Shown here in pieces: positions 1-8,780 of a DNA stretch of 64,000 nucleotides (position 1 is the first letter of the stretch; each line of letters opens with the position of its first letter). The translations under genes were made by a program, and so were the position numbers. This DNA is from CALFUK01 sp964450495. Its GTDB lineage: Bacteria; Bacteroidota; Bacteroidia; Chitinophagales; Saprospiraceae. A model generated the notes under the pieces. It was not told the DNA's origin. It saw nothing but the letters and a program-made list of their open reading frames with translations, and ran no database searches. Location: assembly GCA_964450495.1 (NCBI GenBank), contig CAYVFU010000009.1:1-64000 (forward strand), read 5' to 3'.

Positions 1-56
1 GACCTCCTACCTTTGAATATTTTGAAAGACTTGTTTTCAGTACATAGGCAATAAAA

Positions 57-242
57 CTCCGGAGGAGCGTCATATAACTAGAAACCACCCAGATAAATAT
101 CTGAGCTTCGGAAAAGCGACATATAGATTAATCAAAAAATATTTCCCATTAACTATCTGAATAGAATGATATGTCGCTTCTCCGAAACTAAACGATATTC
201 GTAATTAATTCTGCTACTTATGTATCTCTTCTCCGAAGCTTA
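57..242. repeat. Cluster of four short direct/inverted repeats
   Basis: Four copies of a motif close to CTTCGGARAAGCGACATAT lie here: forward at 57-76 (CTCCGGAGGAGCGTCATATA) and 105-124, and inverted at 169-188 and 220-242. The copies at 105-124 and 169-188 face each other and could pair over about 18 bases around a 44-base loop. The cluster lies just 3' of the minus-strand operon that ends at 327, so it could act as a terminator or mRNA 3' structure, or be a dispersed intergenic repeat of REP type. No gene is visible in 1-326. Confidence 0.7.
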
Positions 243-326
243 AGAAGTTTACGGTTGAAACCCCAAGTTACTGAAGTGGTGTATAAACCAAATACCGTTT
301 TTACTTTCCATGCCATAGTGGAATGA

Positions 327-983
327 CTAGCGAACTGCTGACATAAAGGAAGCTAATTTATCCTCATCCAATTTCTTATCCGTACGGACACCACTACACA
401 AATCCACTCCAAATGGCCGCACAGTCTCAATCGCTTGTTGCACATTTTCTGCATGAAGACCACCAGCGAGATACACAGACGTTGATACTGCTTCAACTAT
501 TTGTCTGCTGATGTCCCAATTGTGAACTCTACCAGTTCCTCCTAGTTCTTTCACGGCTTTATTAGGATTGCCACTGTCAAGTAAAATAGCATCAACGTGG
601 TCATTAATTTGTAGAGCATCGTCAATAGATGTTTCTCCTTTGACATGAATGACTTGTACGAGCTTTACTGCTGGTAAGGCACTCTTTAGTTTAGCATAAG
701 TATCTGTAGAAACTGCATCTACCAACTGAATTGTTGTTGTGTTGACCTTATTGTAATGACTGATGATTTTATCAGCTTCTGTTTCGCTTGTCAACAAAAA
801 GCTAGTAACACCTGGAGGTACCAATTGTACAAGCTCAGCAATTAAGGAGTTATCAATGATGCCTGGTCCACTGGGCATTGGACCAACAAAGCCTAAGGCA
901 TTGGCACCATACTTAATGGCTAGTTGTACTTCTTCAGCACTACTGATACAACAAATCTTGACTCTTTGCTTAGCTTTTTTCAA
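327..983 (-). CDS. TrpF-like phosphoribosylanthranilate isomerase family protein
   Basis: A 218-residue TIM-barrel protein of the TrpF family, which isomerises phosphoribosylanthranilate in tryptophan synthesis. The N-terminus has VKICCISS where the family has KICG, so the catalytic cysteine is present but the next glycine is replaced. DAILLDSG supplies the expected acid on the central strand, GGTGRVHNWD matches the phosphate-binding loop, and YLAGGL the late glycine loop. The start is TTG (983), five bases after the stop of the preceding gene; no ATG fits in the same frame. It is the last gene of an operon for sugar oxidation and no other trp gene is near, so either it is a stray trpF or the barrel has another role. 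Confidence 0.75.
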   Translation of the reverse strand: MKKAKQRVKICCISSAEEVQLAIKYGANALGFVGPMPSGPGIIDNSLIAELVQLVPPGVTSFLLTSETEADKIISHYNKVNTTTIQLVDAVSTDTYAKLKSALPAVKLVQVIHVKGETSIDDALQINDHVDAILLDSGNPNKAVKELGGTGRVHNWDISRQIVEAVSTSVYLAGGLHAENVQQAIETVRPFGVDLCSGVRTDKKLDEDKLASFMSAVR

Positions 984-988
984 GACTA

Positions 989-1690
989 TTACGTCAACAA
1001 ATTGCCTTCATCGTCCCACTCCGCAATATCATTCCGCTTAGACTGGTCAACACATTTAGCCAGCCATTCTGGATCGTAACTCATACCGTGTTTGTCCAAT
1101 ACATCTTGTGGAACACCGTCCCACACATTCGGAATATTACCAACATAACCCAAATCTTTTATCCCTATTTTTGAAGTGTAATAACCAGTCATTGTCATAT
1201 CTCTCATGCGATTAAAAAAGTTGACACCTGCTGTCATCCCTTCAGGTTCTTTTCCTGGGTAGGCAATGTCATCAACGATCTCCAACTGTTGAGCGTCTGA
1301 TATGTCAGCGAATCCTTTGCCAAATCGAGTTAGTGCCTCGTTATTGATCCAAGCAATGCCTCCACGTAATGGTGTTTGGATACTTTCCACATCATTACAC
1401 ATGAAATTGATGAAAGCTGGCACCTCTGCATCTGTAGCCGAACCAGCTGTGTCAGTAGCAGGCAATATAATGTCGCATAGTCTGGCTAACACATCAAACT
1501 CTGAATCTGTAAAAAATTGAGCATTTAATAATTTTTTATCACGTTCTCGCTCGAATGGAGTCCGGCCAATACCTAAGCTTACGACTTGTTCTGCCATAGG
1601 TTCTGCTTCGCAACTTTGTAATGTTGTTCCTGCAGCACCTCCTGCTAGTGTACCGACGAGTAGTGTTTTTATGGTATCTCTCCTTTTCAT
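989..1690 (-). CDS. Gluconate 2-dehydrogenase subunit 3 family Tat lipoprotein
   Basis: Small subunit type protein (233 residues from the ATG at 1690) that in known enzymes accompanies an FAD-containing GMC dehydrogenase and is needed for its export or stability. The N-terminus MKRRDTIKTLLVG looks like a twin-arginine signal and is followed by a lipobox-like LQSC, so the protein is probably Tat-exported and lipid-anchored. The body has the family pattern FTDSEFDVLARLCDIILPATD. A longer reading to 1774 would overlap the GMC gene by 73 bases and lose the signal peptide at the N-terminus, so 1690 is preferred. It starts 11 bases after the GMC stop, which supports a shared complex. Confidence 0.85.
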   Translation of the reverse strand: MKRRDTIKTLLVGTLAGGAAGTTLQSCEAEPMAEQVVSLGIGRTPFERERDKKLLNAQFFTDSEFDVLARLCDIILPATDTAGSATDAEVPAFINFMCNDVESIQTPLRGGIAWINNEALTRFGKGFADISDAQQLEIVDDIAYPGKEPEGMTAGVNFFNRMRDMTMTGYYTSKIGIKDLGYVGNIPNVWDGVPQDVLDKHGMSYDPEWLAKCVDQSKRNDIAEWDDEGNLLT

Positions 1691-1701
1691 TGTAGTCTGT
1701 T

Positions 1702-3423
1702 TTAGATATTTTGTTTTTTCAATTGATCGACGATATAGTCTGATGCTCTCCAAGCTAATGCCATGATCGTCCAAGTACAGTTTTTATCTGCCTGTGATAC
1801 GAATGGTCCCGCATCTGTTACAAAGACATTATCGACGTCATGCAATTGTTGGTATTTATTGCATACTGAAGTTTTGGGATTATCACCCATTCTTGTTGTA
1901 CCAACTTCATGGATGATTTCACCTCCTTTATTCAGGCCATAATTTTGCTCTTTGGTTGGTGTAGATCCGAAGACTTTTCCTCCCATTGCATCAATCAATT
2001 CTTCAAAGGTTTGCTGCATGTGTTTGGCTTGCAGTTTTTCCTGATCAGAAAATGAATAATTGAATCTCAAAACTGGGATGCCCCATTCGTCAACAACTTC
2101 AGGATCAAGTTCGCAATAGTTGTCTTCTCTTGCTATACACTCTCCTCTGCCACCGAATCCTATTACTGCACCATAATATCGTTTGGCATCTTCACGTAGC
2201 TTTTCTCCATAACCACCTTTAGGCATTCCTGCGAATTCGTTTTGGCCATCCATATTCATACCAAATCCATAACCAGGCATCCCCAATCCTCCCCATACTT
2301 CTATGTGATATCCTCTTTTGAAGTCCAATTTGCTGTTGTCGCCCCACCAAGGTGAATAGACATGCATACCTCCAACTCCATCTTCGTTATACATTTTTCT
2401 ATCCATTAATGCAGGGATAAATCCAGCTCTAGATGAACCTGTAGAATCGTGCAAGTATTTACCTACTGTACCACTGCTGTTGCCCAGTCCATTGGTATGA
2501 TTTTTACTTTTTGAGTTTAACAGTATTCTGGCAGAACTACAAGCTGATGCTGCCAAGACAACTACCTTGCCGCGAATAACATGCTCTGTACCATCCTCCT
2601 TATTGATATAACTTACTCCTTTGGCTTTGTCGTCATCACCCATCACCACATTACGCACCATACTATTCACAAAAAGATCGACCTGACCTTTAGATTTTTG
2701 AGCAGGAAATATCAAACAAGAACCTGACGAGAAATCCGCATAAGCATTGCAAGATCGATTACACTGATTGCAGTAGAAACAAACACCTCTGTCATTATTC
2801 AGTTTTTTGGTCAAAATCGATAAACGAGATGGAATGACTGGAATACCAAGTTTTCGTGCTCCTTTGATGTAATACAATTCGTGCAAACGAGGTTTTGGTG
2901 CAGGAAGGAAGTAACCATCAGGATCATTAGCCAAGCCTTCTTTTGAACCAAAGACACCAATTAGTTTATCTAATTTATCGTAATAAGGTTTGACGTCCTC
3001 ATAGCCAATAGGCCAGTTGTCACCAAGACCATCAATATCTTTAGCCTTAAAATCTTTTGGTCCAAATCTTAGAGAAATTCTTCCCCAGTGATTGGTACGA
3101 CCTCCCAACATTCTTGATCGGAACCACATGAATTCTGTATCTCCTTTCATGGTGATTGGTTCGCCTGGTAAACTCCATCCGCCATAGGCCATATCAAAAT
3201 CGCCAAAGTGACGAGATTCTGTACTACGTCCTCTTCGGGGTGATTCCCATGGCCATTTGAGTTGAGTCATCGTCTCTGTATCTTTAGGATCAAAGAACGG
3301 GCCTGCTTCTATGACTGCGACATTCAAGCCGGCGTCTGCAAGGACTTTTGTTGTCATTCCTCCACCAGCTCCAGAGCCAACTATGACAGCATCATATACT
3401 TTTGAGGATTCTATTATTTGCAT
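1702..3423 (-). CDS. GMC family FAD-dependent oxidoreductase (sugar dehydrogenase type)
   Basis: A 573-residue flavoprotein of the glucose-methanol-choline family. The dinucleotide-binding GSGAGGG loop is near residue 16, GRTNHWGRISLR near residue 108 is the FAD-contacting segment, and the C-terminal GMC domain carries HEVGTTRMG and the late KNCTWTIMALAWR block. A cysteine cluster CFYCNQCNRSC near residue 215 is typical of the gluconate-dehydrogenase-like branch. No signal peptide is seen, so it is likely co-exported with the Tat-bearing small subunit encoded next. By analogy with glucoside 3-dehydrogenases it may oxidise a sugar hydroxyl in the periplasm and pass electrons to a cytochrome; no cytochrome gene is in this operon. 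The substrate cannot be read from sequence. Confidence 0.88.
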   Translation of the reverse strand: MQIIESSKVYDAVIVGSGAGGGMTTKVLADAGLNVAVIEAGPFFDPKDTETMTQLKWPWESPRRGRSTESRHFGDFDMAYGGWSLPGEPITMKGDTEFMWFRSRMLGGRTNHWGRISLRFGPKDFKAKDIDGLGDNWPIGYEDVKPYYDKLDKLIGVFGSKEGLANDPDGYFLPAPKPRLHELYYIKGARKLGIPVIPSRLSILTKKLNNDRGVCFYCNQCNRSCNAYADFSSGSCLIFPAQKSKGQVDLFVNSMVRNVVMGDDDKAKGVSYINKEDGTEHVIRGKVVVLAASACSSARILLNSKSKNHTNGLGNSSGTVGKYLHDSTGSSRAGFIPALMDRKMYNEDGVGGMHVYSPWWGDNSKLDFKRGYHIEVWGGLGMPGYGFGMNMDGQNEFAGMPKGGYGEKLREDAKRYYGAVIGFGGRGECIAREDNYCELDPEVVDEWGIPVLRFNYSFSDQEKLQAKHMQQTFEELIDAMGGKVFGSTPTKEQNYGLNKGGEIIHEVGTTRMGDNPKTSVCNKYQQLHDVDNVFVTDAGPFVSQADKNCTWTIMALAWRASDYIVDQLKKQNI

Positions 3424-3427
3424 GTGA

Positions 3428-3928
3428 TTAAATTTCTGTTTTTTGAATTTTAGAATGCCAATCGTTGATTAAAACGGTGGCGGCTGATCCATACCATTTG
3501 TGTAATTCCATGACAAGACTTCCTTGTTGGATTGCAGGATCAGTATTGGTTAATGCTTTTGCTTCTTCTATAGTCTCCACATTAAAAATGTAGATTCCGC
3601 TAAGGTCACTATCTCCATAAAATGGACCTGCCAACACAAGTTTGCCTTCTTCCGCAAGTTTGTTGATATTGTCCATGTGTGCACGTTGCAAGTCATTCGC
3701 TTTGTCTTCAGGTAAATCTCGATTAGGCCCCCTCTTTAGAAAAGCAACGACAAAAGTTTTCATACCATACTCATCCGCACCAACTTTTTCGGCTAATAAC
3801 GGGTCATAAGTACTAATACTTTCCTGTACTATCGGGCTAGAGGTTTTATTTGAACAAGACAATAGGCATAATGCTAATAACCCAACCACAGACAACTTTA
3901 TGAAAAACCTCATTAAATCATTCAACAT
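3428..3928 (-). CDS. YCII-related domain lipoprotein
   Basis: A 166-residue protein with an N-terminal hydrophobic segment ending LLALCLLSC, a lipobox, so it is a predicted lipoprotein. The mature part has the YCII/dimeric ferredoxin-like pattern: FVVAFLKRGP, then a helix RAHMDNINKLAEEGKLVLAGPF, then GIYIFNVETIEEAKALTNTDP. Proteins of this family are small and rarely characterised; some act as dehalogenase-like or chlorohydrolase-associated enzymes. It ends four bases before the GMC dehydrogenase gene and begins 14 bases after the isomerase-like gene, so it is an operon member and probably assists or is regulated with extracytoplasmic sugar oxidation. Confidence 0.75.
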   Translation of the reverse strand: MLNDLMRFFIKLSVVGLLALCLLSCSNKTSSPIVQESISTYDPLLAEKVGADEYGMKTFVVAFLKRGPNRDLPEDKANDLQRAHMDNINKLAEEGKLVLAGPFYGDSDLSGIYIFNVETIEEAKALTNTDPAIQQGSLVMELHKWYGSAATVLINDWHSKIQKTEI

Positions 3929-3942
3929 TTAAAAACTAAAAA

Positions 3943-4998
3943 TTAACCCAGCCCCATAATCTTATTTAAAAGGGCCTGATCGGTCTCACCTCCAGCAAAA
4001 TCATCAAAGGCTTTTTCTGTTACATCAATAATGTGTTGCTGTATGAAAGGCGCACCTTCAGTAGCACCCTGTACAGATGATTTAATGCAGCATTCCCATT
4101 CGAGAACAGCCCATCCGTCAAAATCGTGCTGTGACAATTTGCTAAATATGGATTTGAAATCTACTTGACCATCACCTAATGAACGAAACCGTCCAGCTCT
4201 TTCTGTCCAACCTTGATAGCCTCCATATACGCCAACACGTCCTGTAGGATTAAACTCTGCATCCTTTACATGAAACATCTTTATTCGCTCATGATAGAAA
4301 TCGATAAACTGTCGATAGTCTAAGGCTTGTAACACAAAATGACTTGGATCGTATAAAATATTAGCTCTCTTGTGGTTATTTACTTTTTCGAGAAACATTT
4401 CAAATGTCACACCATCATGTAAGTCTTCACCTGGATGTATTTCATAACAAACATCTACACCGGCATCTTCAAACTGATTTAAGATTGGTGTCCACCTTTT
4501 TCCTAATTCTGTAAAAGCAGTATCTACCAAACCTTCTGGTCGTTGAGGCCATGGATACATTGTCTGCCAAATGAGTGCACCAGAAAATGTAGCATGAGCG
4601 GTCAAGCCTAAATGTTGGCTTGCTTTAGCTGCATATGCCATTTGTTGCTTTGCCCATTCAGTTCTTGCTGCTGGATTGCCGTGCACTTCTTCTGGAGCAA
4701 AGGCATCAAACATGTCATTATATGGAGGTGCTACGGCGACAAGTTGGCCTTGTAAGTGTGTAGATAATTCTGTAATCTCTAGACCATGCTTTTCAACAGT
4801 GCCTTTGATTTCATCACAATAGTCTTTGCTTTCTGCAGCTTTCTGTAAATCAATACATCTGCCATCCCATGTTGGTATCTGAACACCTTTGTAACCAAGA
4901 CTGCTGACCCATGCACAAATGGAGTCTAAAGTATTGTATGGCGCTTCGTCTGCCATAAACTGAGCAAGGAATATTGCTGGTCCCTTAATTCTTTTCAT
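3943..4998 (-). CDS. Sugar phosphate isomerase/epimerase family TIM barrel
   Basis: A 351-residue xylose-isomerase-like TIM barrel (AP-endonuclease 2 fold). Metal-ligand segments are visible: CYEIHPGEDLHDG with Glu and His, LYDPSHF with Asp and His, KMFHVKDAEF with His and Asp, and AVLEWEC with a late Glu. There is no signal peptide, so the protein is cytoplasmic unless exported with a partner. It is the first gene of a tight minus-strand operon with a GMC dehydrogenase and its small subunit. Family members in such contexts act on keto-sugars or inositols, for example as 3-keto-glycoside hydrolases or epimerases; this role is inference from context. Confidence 0.85.
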   Translation of the reverse strand: MKRIKGPAIFLAQFMADEAPYNTLDSICAWVSSLGYKGVQIPTWDGRCIDLQKAAESKDYCDEIKGTVEKHGLEITELSTHLQGQLVAVAPPYNDMFDAFAPEEVHGNPAARTEWAKQQMAYAAKASQHLGLTAHATFSGALIWQTMYPWPQRPEGLVDTAFTELGKRWTPILNQFEDAGVDVCYEIHPGEDLHDGVTFEMFLEKVNNHKRANILYDPSHFVLQALDYRQFIDFYHERIKMFHVKDAEFNPTGRVGVYGGYQGWTERAGRFRSLGDGQVDFKSIFSKLSQHDFDGWAVLEWECCIKSSVQGATEGAPFIQQHIIDVTEKAFDDFAGGETDQALLNKIMGLG

Positions 4999-5163
4999 GC
5001 TTAATTTTTTTCAATGAAGTTAAGATAAGATGTTTTGTGATTTCTATACTAACAATTCAGATGAAAGCAACAGATTAATCGCTGTTATTATTGGTAAATC
5101 GAATAACCTACAGCAGTTTGCTCAAAACATTTTCATAAATTGGTGCACACAGAAATTTTTTAT

Positions 5164-7308
5164 ATGAAAAAATTATTACTGTCTCTCTTATGTATAGTTA
5201 TTTGTATGTCTTGTTCTAAAAAGGCGTCAGACGGGCTAAAGACTGTAAAAGAAAGTACTCCGGTGGTTGTCAACGACAAGAAAACAGAAATATTATGGGA
5301 TGAATGGGGCGTACCACATATTTATGCTGTGAATAATGCAGAACTGTTTTATGCTTCTGGATGGGCACAGATGCACAGCCATGGCAATACAATCCTAAAG
5401 CTTTATGGAAAATCGAGAGGAGAAGCTGCGAAGTATTGGGGAAAGGATTATCTGGAGAGTGATATGCTTGTCCATAGTTTAAACTTCCCAGCGATTGCTG
5501 ATGAATGGTATAACGCGCAATCGTTGGAATTTAAAACCTACATTCAAAAGTTTACTGATGGAATAAACGATTATGCCAGATCCAATAGTGGGAGCATAAG
5601 CCCAGAAAATAAGCTTGTGTTTCCAGTTAGGAAAGAAGATATCATTAAACATTATTTATTTGTCATGTATACGCGTTTTGTGGCAGGTGGTGATATAGGA
5701 ACTGTAAAAAATTGGGAACACACAGGCTCAAATACGTATGCAATCGGTAAGTCTCGAAGTGCAAGTGGTAATGCCATGTTAGTGATGAACCCTCATTTAC
5801 CTTGGTATGATGAATGGATGTTTTATGAAGCACATTATAACGCTCCAGGATTAAATCTTTATGGTGCGACATTACTTGGATTTCCAACCCTTGGAATAGC
5901 ATTTAATGAATACTTAGGTTGGAGTCATACGAATAATACAATCGATGGTGCAGATGTCTATGAGCTACAATTAAAAGAAGGTGGTTATTTGTTAGATGGC
6001 GAAGTAAATTTCTTTGATGAACGAAAAGTAAAAATAGAAGTCATTACTGAAGAAGGAAATATAGAGATTAATGAAGTTACCTTATTATCCTCAGTCCATG
6101 GGCCAGTGCTTAAACAAGATGGCGACAAAGCACTTGCCATTCGATTACCTGCTTTAGACAGATATAAATCTGCAGAGCAATGGTGGAAAATGGGTAAAGC
6201 CAAATCCTTTGATCAATTCGAAACTGCATTAAAAGAATTGCAAATACCTTTTTTCAATATTATGTATGCAGACAAACAGGGTGATATTTTTTACATGTTT
6301 AATGGACATGTACCAATCAGACCTGAAGAAGGTGGTTGGGAGTTTTGGGACAACATTGTTGATGGCACAAGATCTGATTTAGTTTGGAATGATATCCACA
6401 GCTACGAGGATTTACCTAAGTTAAAAAATCCACCAGAAGGCTGGTTGCAAAATGCAAATGATCCCCCATGGTCAAGTACCATTCCACAGGAATTAAGCCC
6501 TAAAGATTACCCAAGTTATATGTCTCCGGTTAGAATGACTTTCAGGCCACAAATAGCTGCTAAGCAATTAGTACATGATGAGAGCATAACATTTGATGAA
6601 TTGGTGGAATATAAATTATCAACCAAAGTTGAAATGGCAGCCAGAGTATTGGATGACTTACATGATGCAGTAACTAAATACGGTGGAAATAATCCGTTGT
6701 TAATGAAAGCTGACTCAGTCTTAATGGCGTGGGATGGAAATGCAGATACCGATAGTAAAGGCATGACATTATTTTATCAATGGGCACATGCATTGGGTCC
6801 ATATAATCAAAGTATTTATAATACCAAGTGGGACATCAATAATCCACTCACAACTCCTGATGGTTTAAGTGACCCGCAGAAAGCTGTTCAGACATTAACA
6901 GGTGTAGCACAACAATTTCAGGAACGAGGCGTACCGTTGGATATACCATGGGGTTCGTTTTATCGACTTAATTATAATGGTATAAATTTACCTGCTAATG
7001 GTGCTGATGGTAGCGTTGGTATTTTTAGAGTTGCTTGGGATGAAGATGGCCCAAACGAACTTGGTCAATTGGAAGTAAATGGTGGAGATACTTGGCAAGC
7101 CGTAATTGAATTTGGAGATAAAGTACATGCGAAAGTGTTGATGAGTTATGGCAATAGTACACAAAAAGGTTCACCTCATTTTGGAGACCAATTGGAATTG
7201 TTTTCAAAGAAAGAAATGAGAGATTGTTATTTCTATAAAGAAGATGTTGAAAAACATGTTGTGACAAGAGAAGTCATTGCTAACAGAGGATTTACAATAG
7301 ATTTATGA
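5164..7308 (+). CDS. Penicillin acylase family lipoprotein (Ntn amidohydrolase)
   Basis: A 714-residue precursor from the ATG at 5164; an in-frame upstream start at 5140 would put eight odd residues before the signal. The signal MKKLLLSLLCIVICMSC ends in a lipobox. The conserved acylase opening (EWGVPHIYA) is followed by the self-cleavage/nucleophile site GSNTYAIG, whose Ser is residue 189; processing would give an alpha chain, a linker and a large beta chain. The family cleaves amides with acyl side chains, including beta-lactams, acyl-homoserine lactones and lipopeptides; the substrate here is unknown. Its stop overlaps the start of the M28 peptidase gene (ATGA), so the two are co-translated. 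A second family member lies at 47725-50169. Confidence 0.88.
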   Translation: MKKLLLSLLCIVICMSCSKKASDGLKTVKESTPVVVNDKKTEILWDEWGVPHIYAVNNAELFYASGWAQMHSHGNTILKLYGKSRGEAAKYWGKDYLESDMLVHSLNFPAIADEWYNAQSLEFKTYIQKFTDGINDYARSNSGSISPENKLVFPVRKEDIIKHYLFVMYTRFVAGGDIGTVKNWEHTGSNTYAIGKSRSASGNAMLVMNPHLPWYDEWMFYEAHYNAPGLNLYGATLLGFPTLGIAFNEYLGWSHTNNTIDGADVYELQLKEGGYLLDGEVNFFDERKVKIEVITEEGNIEINEVTLLSSVHGPVLKQDGDKALAIRLPALDRYKSAEQWWKMGKAKSFDQFETALKELQIPFFNIMYADKQGDIFYMFNGHVPIRPEEGGWEFWDNIVDGTRSDLVWNDIHSYEDLPKLKNPPEGWLQNANDPPWSSTIPQELSPKDYPSYMSPVRMTFRPQIAAKQLVHDESITFDELVEYKLSTKVEMAARVLDDLHDAVTKYGGNNPLLMKADSVLMAWDGNADTDSKGMTLFYQWAHALGPYNQSIYNTKWDINNPLTTPDGLSDPQKAVQTLTGVAQQFQERGVPLDIPWGSFYRLNYNGINLPANGADGSVGIFRVAWDEDGPNELGQLEVNGGDTWQAVIEFGDKVHAKVLMSYGNSTQKGSPHFGDQLELFSKKEMRDCYFYKEDVEKHVVTREVIANRGFTIDL

Positions 7309-8780
7309 AGTATATAATTATGTTTCTTTTGGCTTTAGGTGGTCAACTTTTTGCCCAAGAATCAGAAAAAGAGCTAGTCGATCAAACAGTTGATAAAGGG
7401 ATTATAAAAGCCAATATTCATTTCTTGGCTATGGACGCATTGGAGGGGAGAGATACTGGTAGTCCTGGACTTGAAATAGCTGCGGATTTTGCAGTCTCAC
7501 AATTTGAACGACACGGCGTCCAATCAGCTCCGGGAATGAACAGTTATCGCCAGCGAGTCCCATTTACTCTTGTCACACCTGCGGATGTGATTGAAATGAC
7601 TTTAGGTGACAAGACATTAAGTGCTCCAGACGATTTTTTCATTATGGAAGCAGACAATGCAACCATTAAAAATTCATCGCTAGTCTTTTTAAATCATGGA
7701 CTTAACAACGATTTTAAGGATAAAGATTTGACTAATAAAATTGTTGTCGCAAATGCCGGAGATACAGAAACAGATGATCCGCAATCTTGGTACAGAGCTT
7801 CTTTGCAAAAAAGAGAAATGGCTAAAGCTGCAGGTGCAGTCGGAGTAATCGAATTGTATTACAATCCGAAATCTCCGTACAATTTTGTTAAACGATTTCT
7901 AGCTTCTAGAAAAAGAATGGAGTTAGGAGAACTTCCTGAAGGTGATGGTATTTTTCATTTAATGGTAGATGCAAGTAACGAAGACATCGTAAATATATTA
8001 AAGTCTGGAAATACCGAATTACAGTTAACTATTGACGGGATAAATAAATCAGGAATAGAATCTGAAAATATTATTGGTTTTGTGGAAGGCACAGACCCTG
8101 AATTAAAAGATGAAATAATAGTGTTCTCAGCTCATTATGATCATGTCGGAATCGGTACAGCTGATGCAATAGGGGATACCATCTATAATGGTGCTAGAGA
8201 CAATGCGGTGGGCACAACAACAGTATTAATGGCAGCTGAAAATATTGCTAAATATCCATTGCGAAGATCTTCCATGTTTGTGTTATTTACAGCAGAAGAA
8301 AAAGGCCTTTTGGGCAGTGAATGGTTTGTTGAAAATTGCCCTGTCGATTTAAAGAAAATAAAATACTGCTTCAATAGCGACAATGGTGGATATGACGATA
8401 CATCTGTAGCTACGATTGTCGGAAAAGAAAGAACAACTGCCCAACCATTATTTGAAGAAGCATGTGCTGCTTATGGATTAGAAACAATCGATGATCAAAT
8501 AGGTGGGTTCTTTGACAGATCAGACAATGTGAATTTTGCTGCCAAAGGTATACCTGCGCCGACATTTAGTATGGGCTTTAGATCTTTTGGGGAGGAGATA
8601 AGAAAATATTATCATCAAGCTGCAGACCACGCTGATAATTTGGACTATGATTATTTGGATAAATTTTTTAGAGCGTACGTGTTGTCTGCAAGATTGATAG
8701 GGAATAGTGAAACTACATTTTTCTGGAATCAAGGAGATAAATATTACGATAAAGGAATCGAGCTTTATAATAGGAATTAA
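7305..8780 (+). CDS. Secreted M28 family zinc aminopeptidase
   Basis: A 491-residue exported peptidase with signal peptide MKYIIMFLLALGGQLFAQ. The N-terminal third includes a PA-like inserted domain (KAAGAVGVIEL near residue 175). The M28 di-zinc site is complete in outline: SAHYDHVG with His277 and Asp279, GARDNAVG with Asp299, TAEEKGLLGS with Glu331/Glu332, FNSDNGG with Asp359, and YYHQAADH with His437. It should remove N-terminal residues from peptides in the periplasm or outside the cell. It overlaps the acylase gene by four bases and is followed directly by the S37 peptidase gene, so deacylation and peptide trimming appear to be expressed together. Confidence 0.9.
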   Translation: MKYIIMFLLALGGQLFAQESEKELVDQTVDKGIIKANIHFLAMDALEGRDTGSPGLEIAADFAVSQFERHGVQSAPGMNSYRQRVPFTLVTPADVIEMTLGDKTLSAPDDFFIMEADNATIKNSSLVFLNHGLNNDFKDKDLTNKIVVANAGDTETDDPQSWYRASLQKREMAKAAGAVGVIELYYNPKSPYNFVKRFLASRKRMELGELPEGDGIFHLMVDASNEDIVNILKSGNTELQLTIDGINKSGIESENIIGFVEGTDPELKDEIIVFSAHYDHVGIGTADAIGDTIYNGARDNAVGTTTVLMAAENIAKYPLRRSSMFVLFTAEEKGLLGSEWFVENCPVDLKKIKYCFNSDNGGYDDTSVATIVGKERTTAQPLFEEACAAYGLETIDDQIGGFFDRSDNVNFAAKGIPAPTFSMGFRSFGEEIRKYYHQAADHADNLDYDYLDKFFRAYVLSARLIGNSETTFFWNQGDKYYDKGIELYNRN

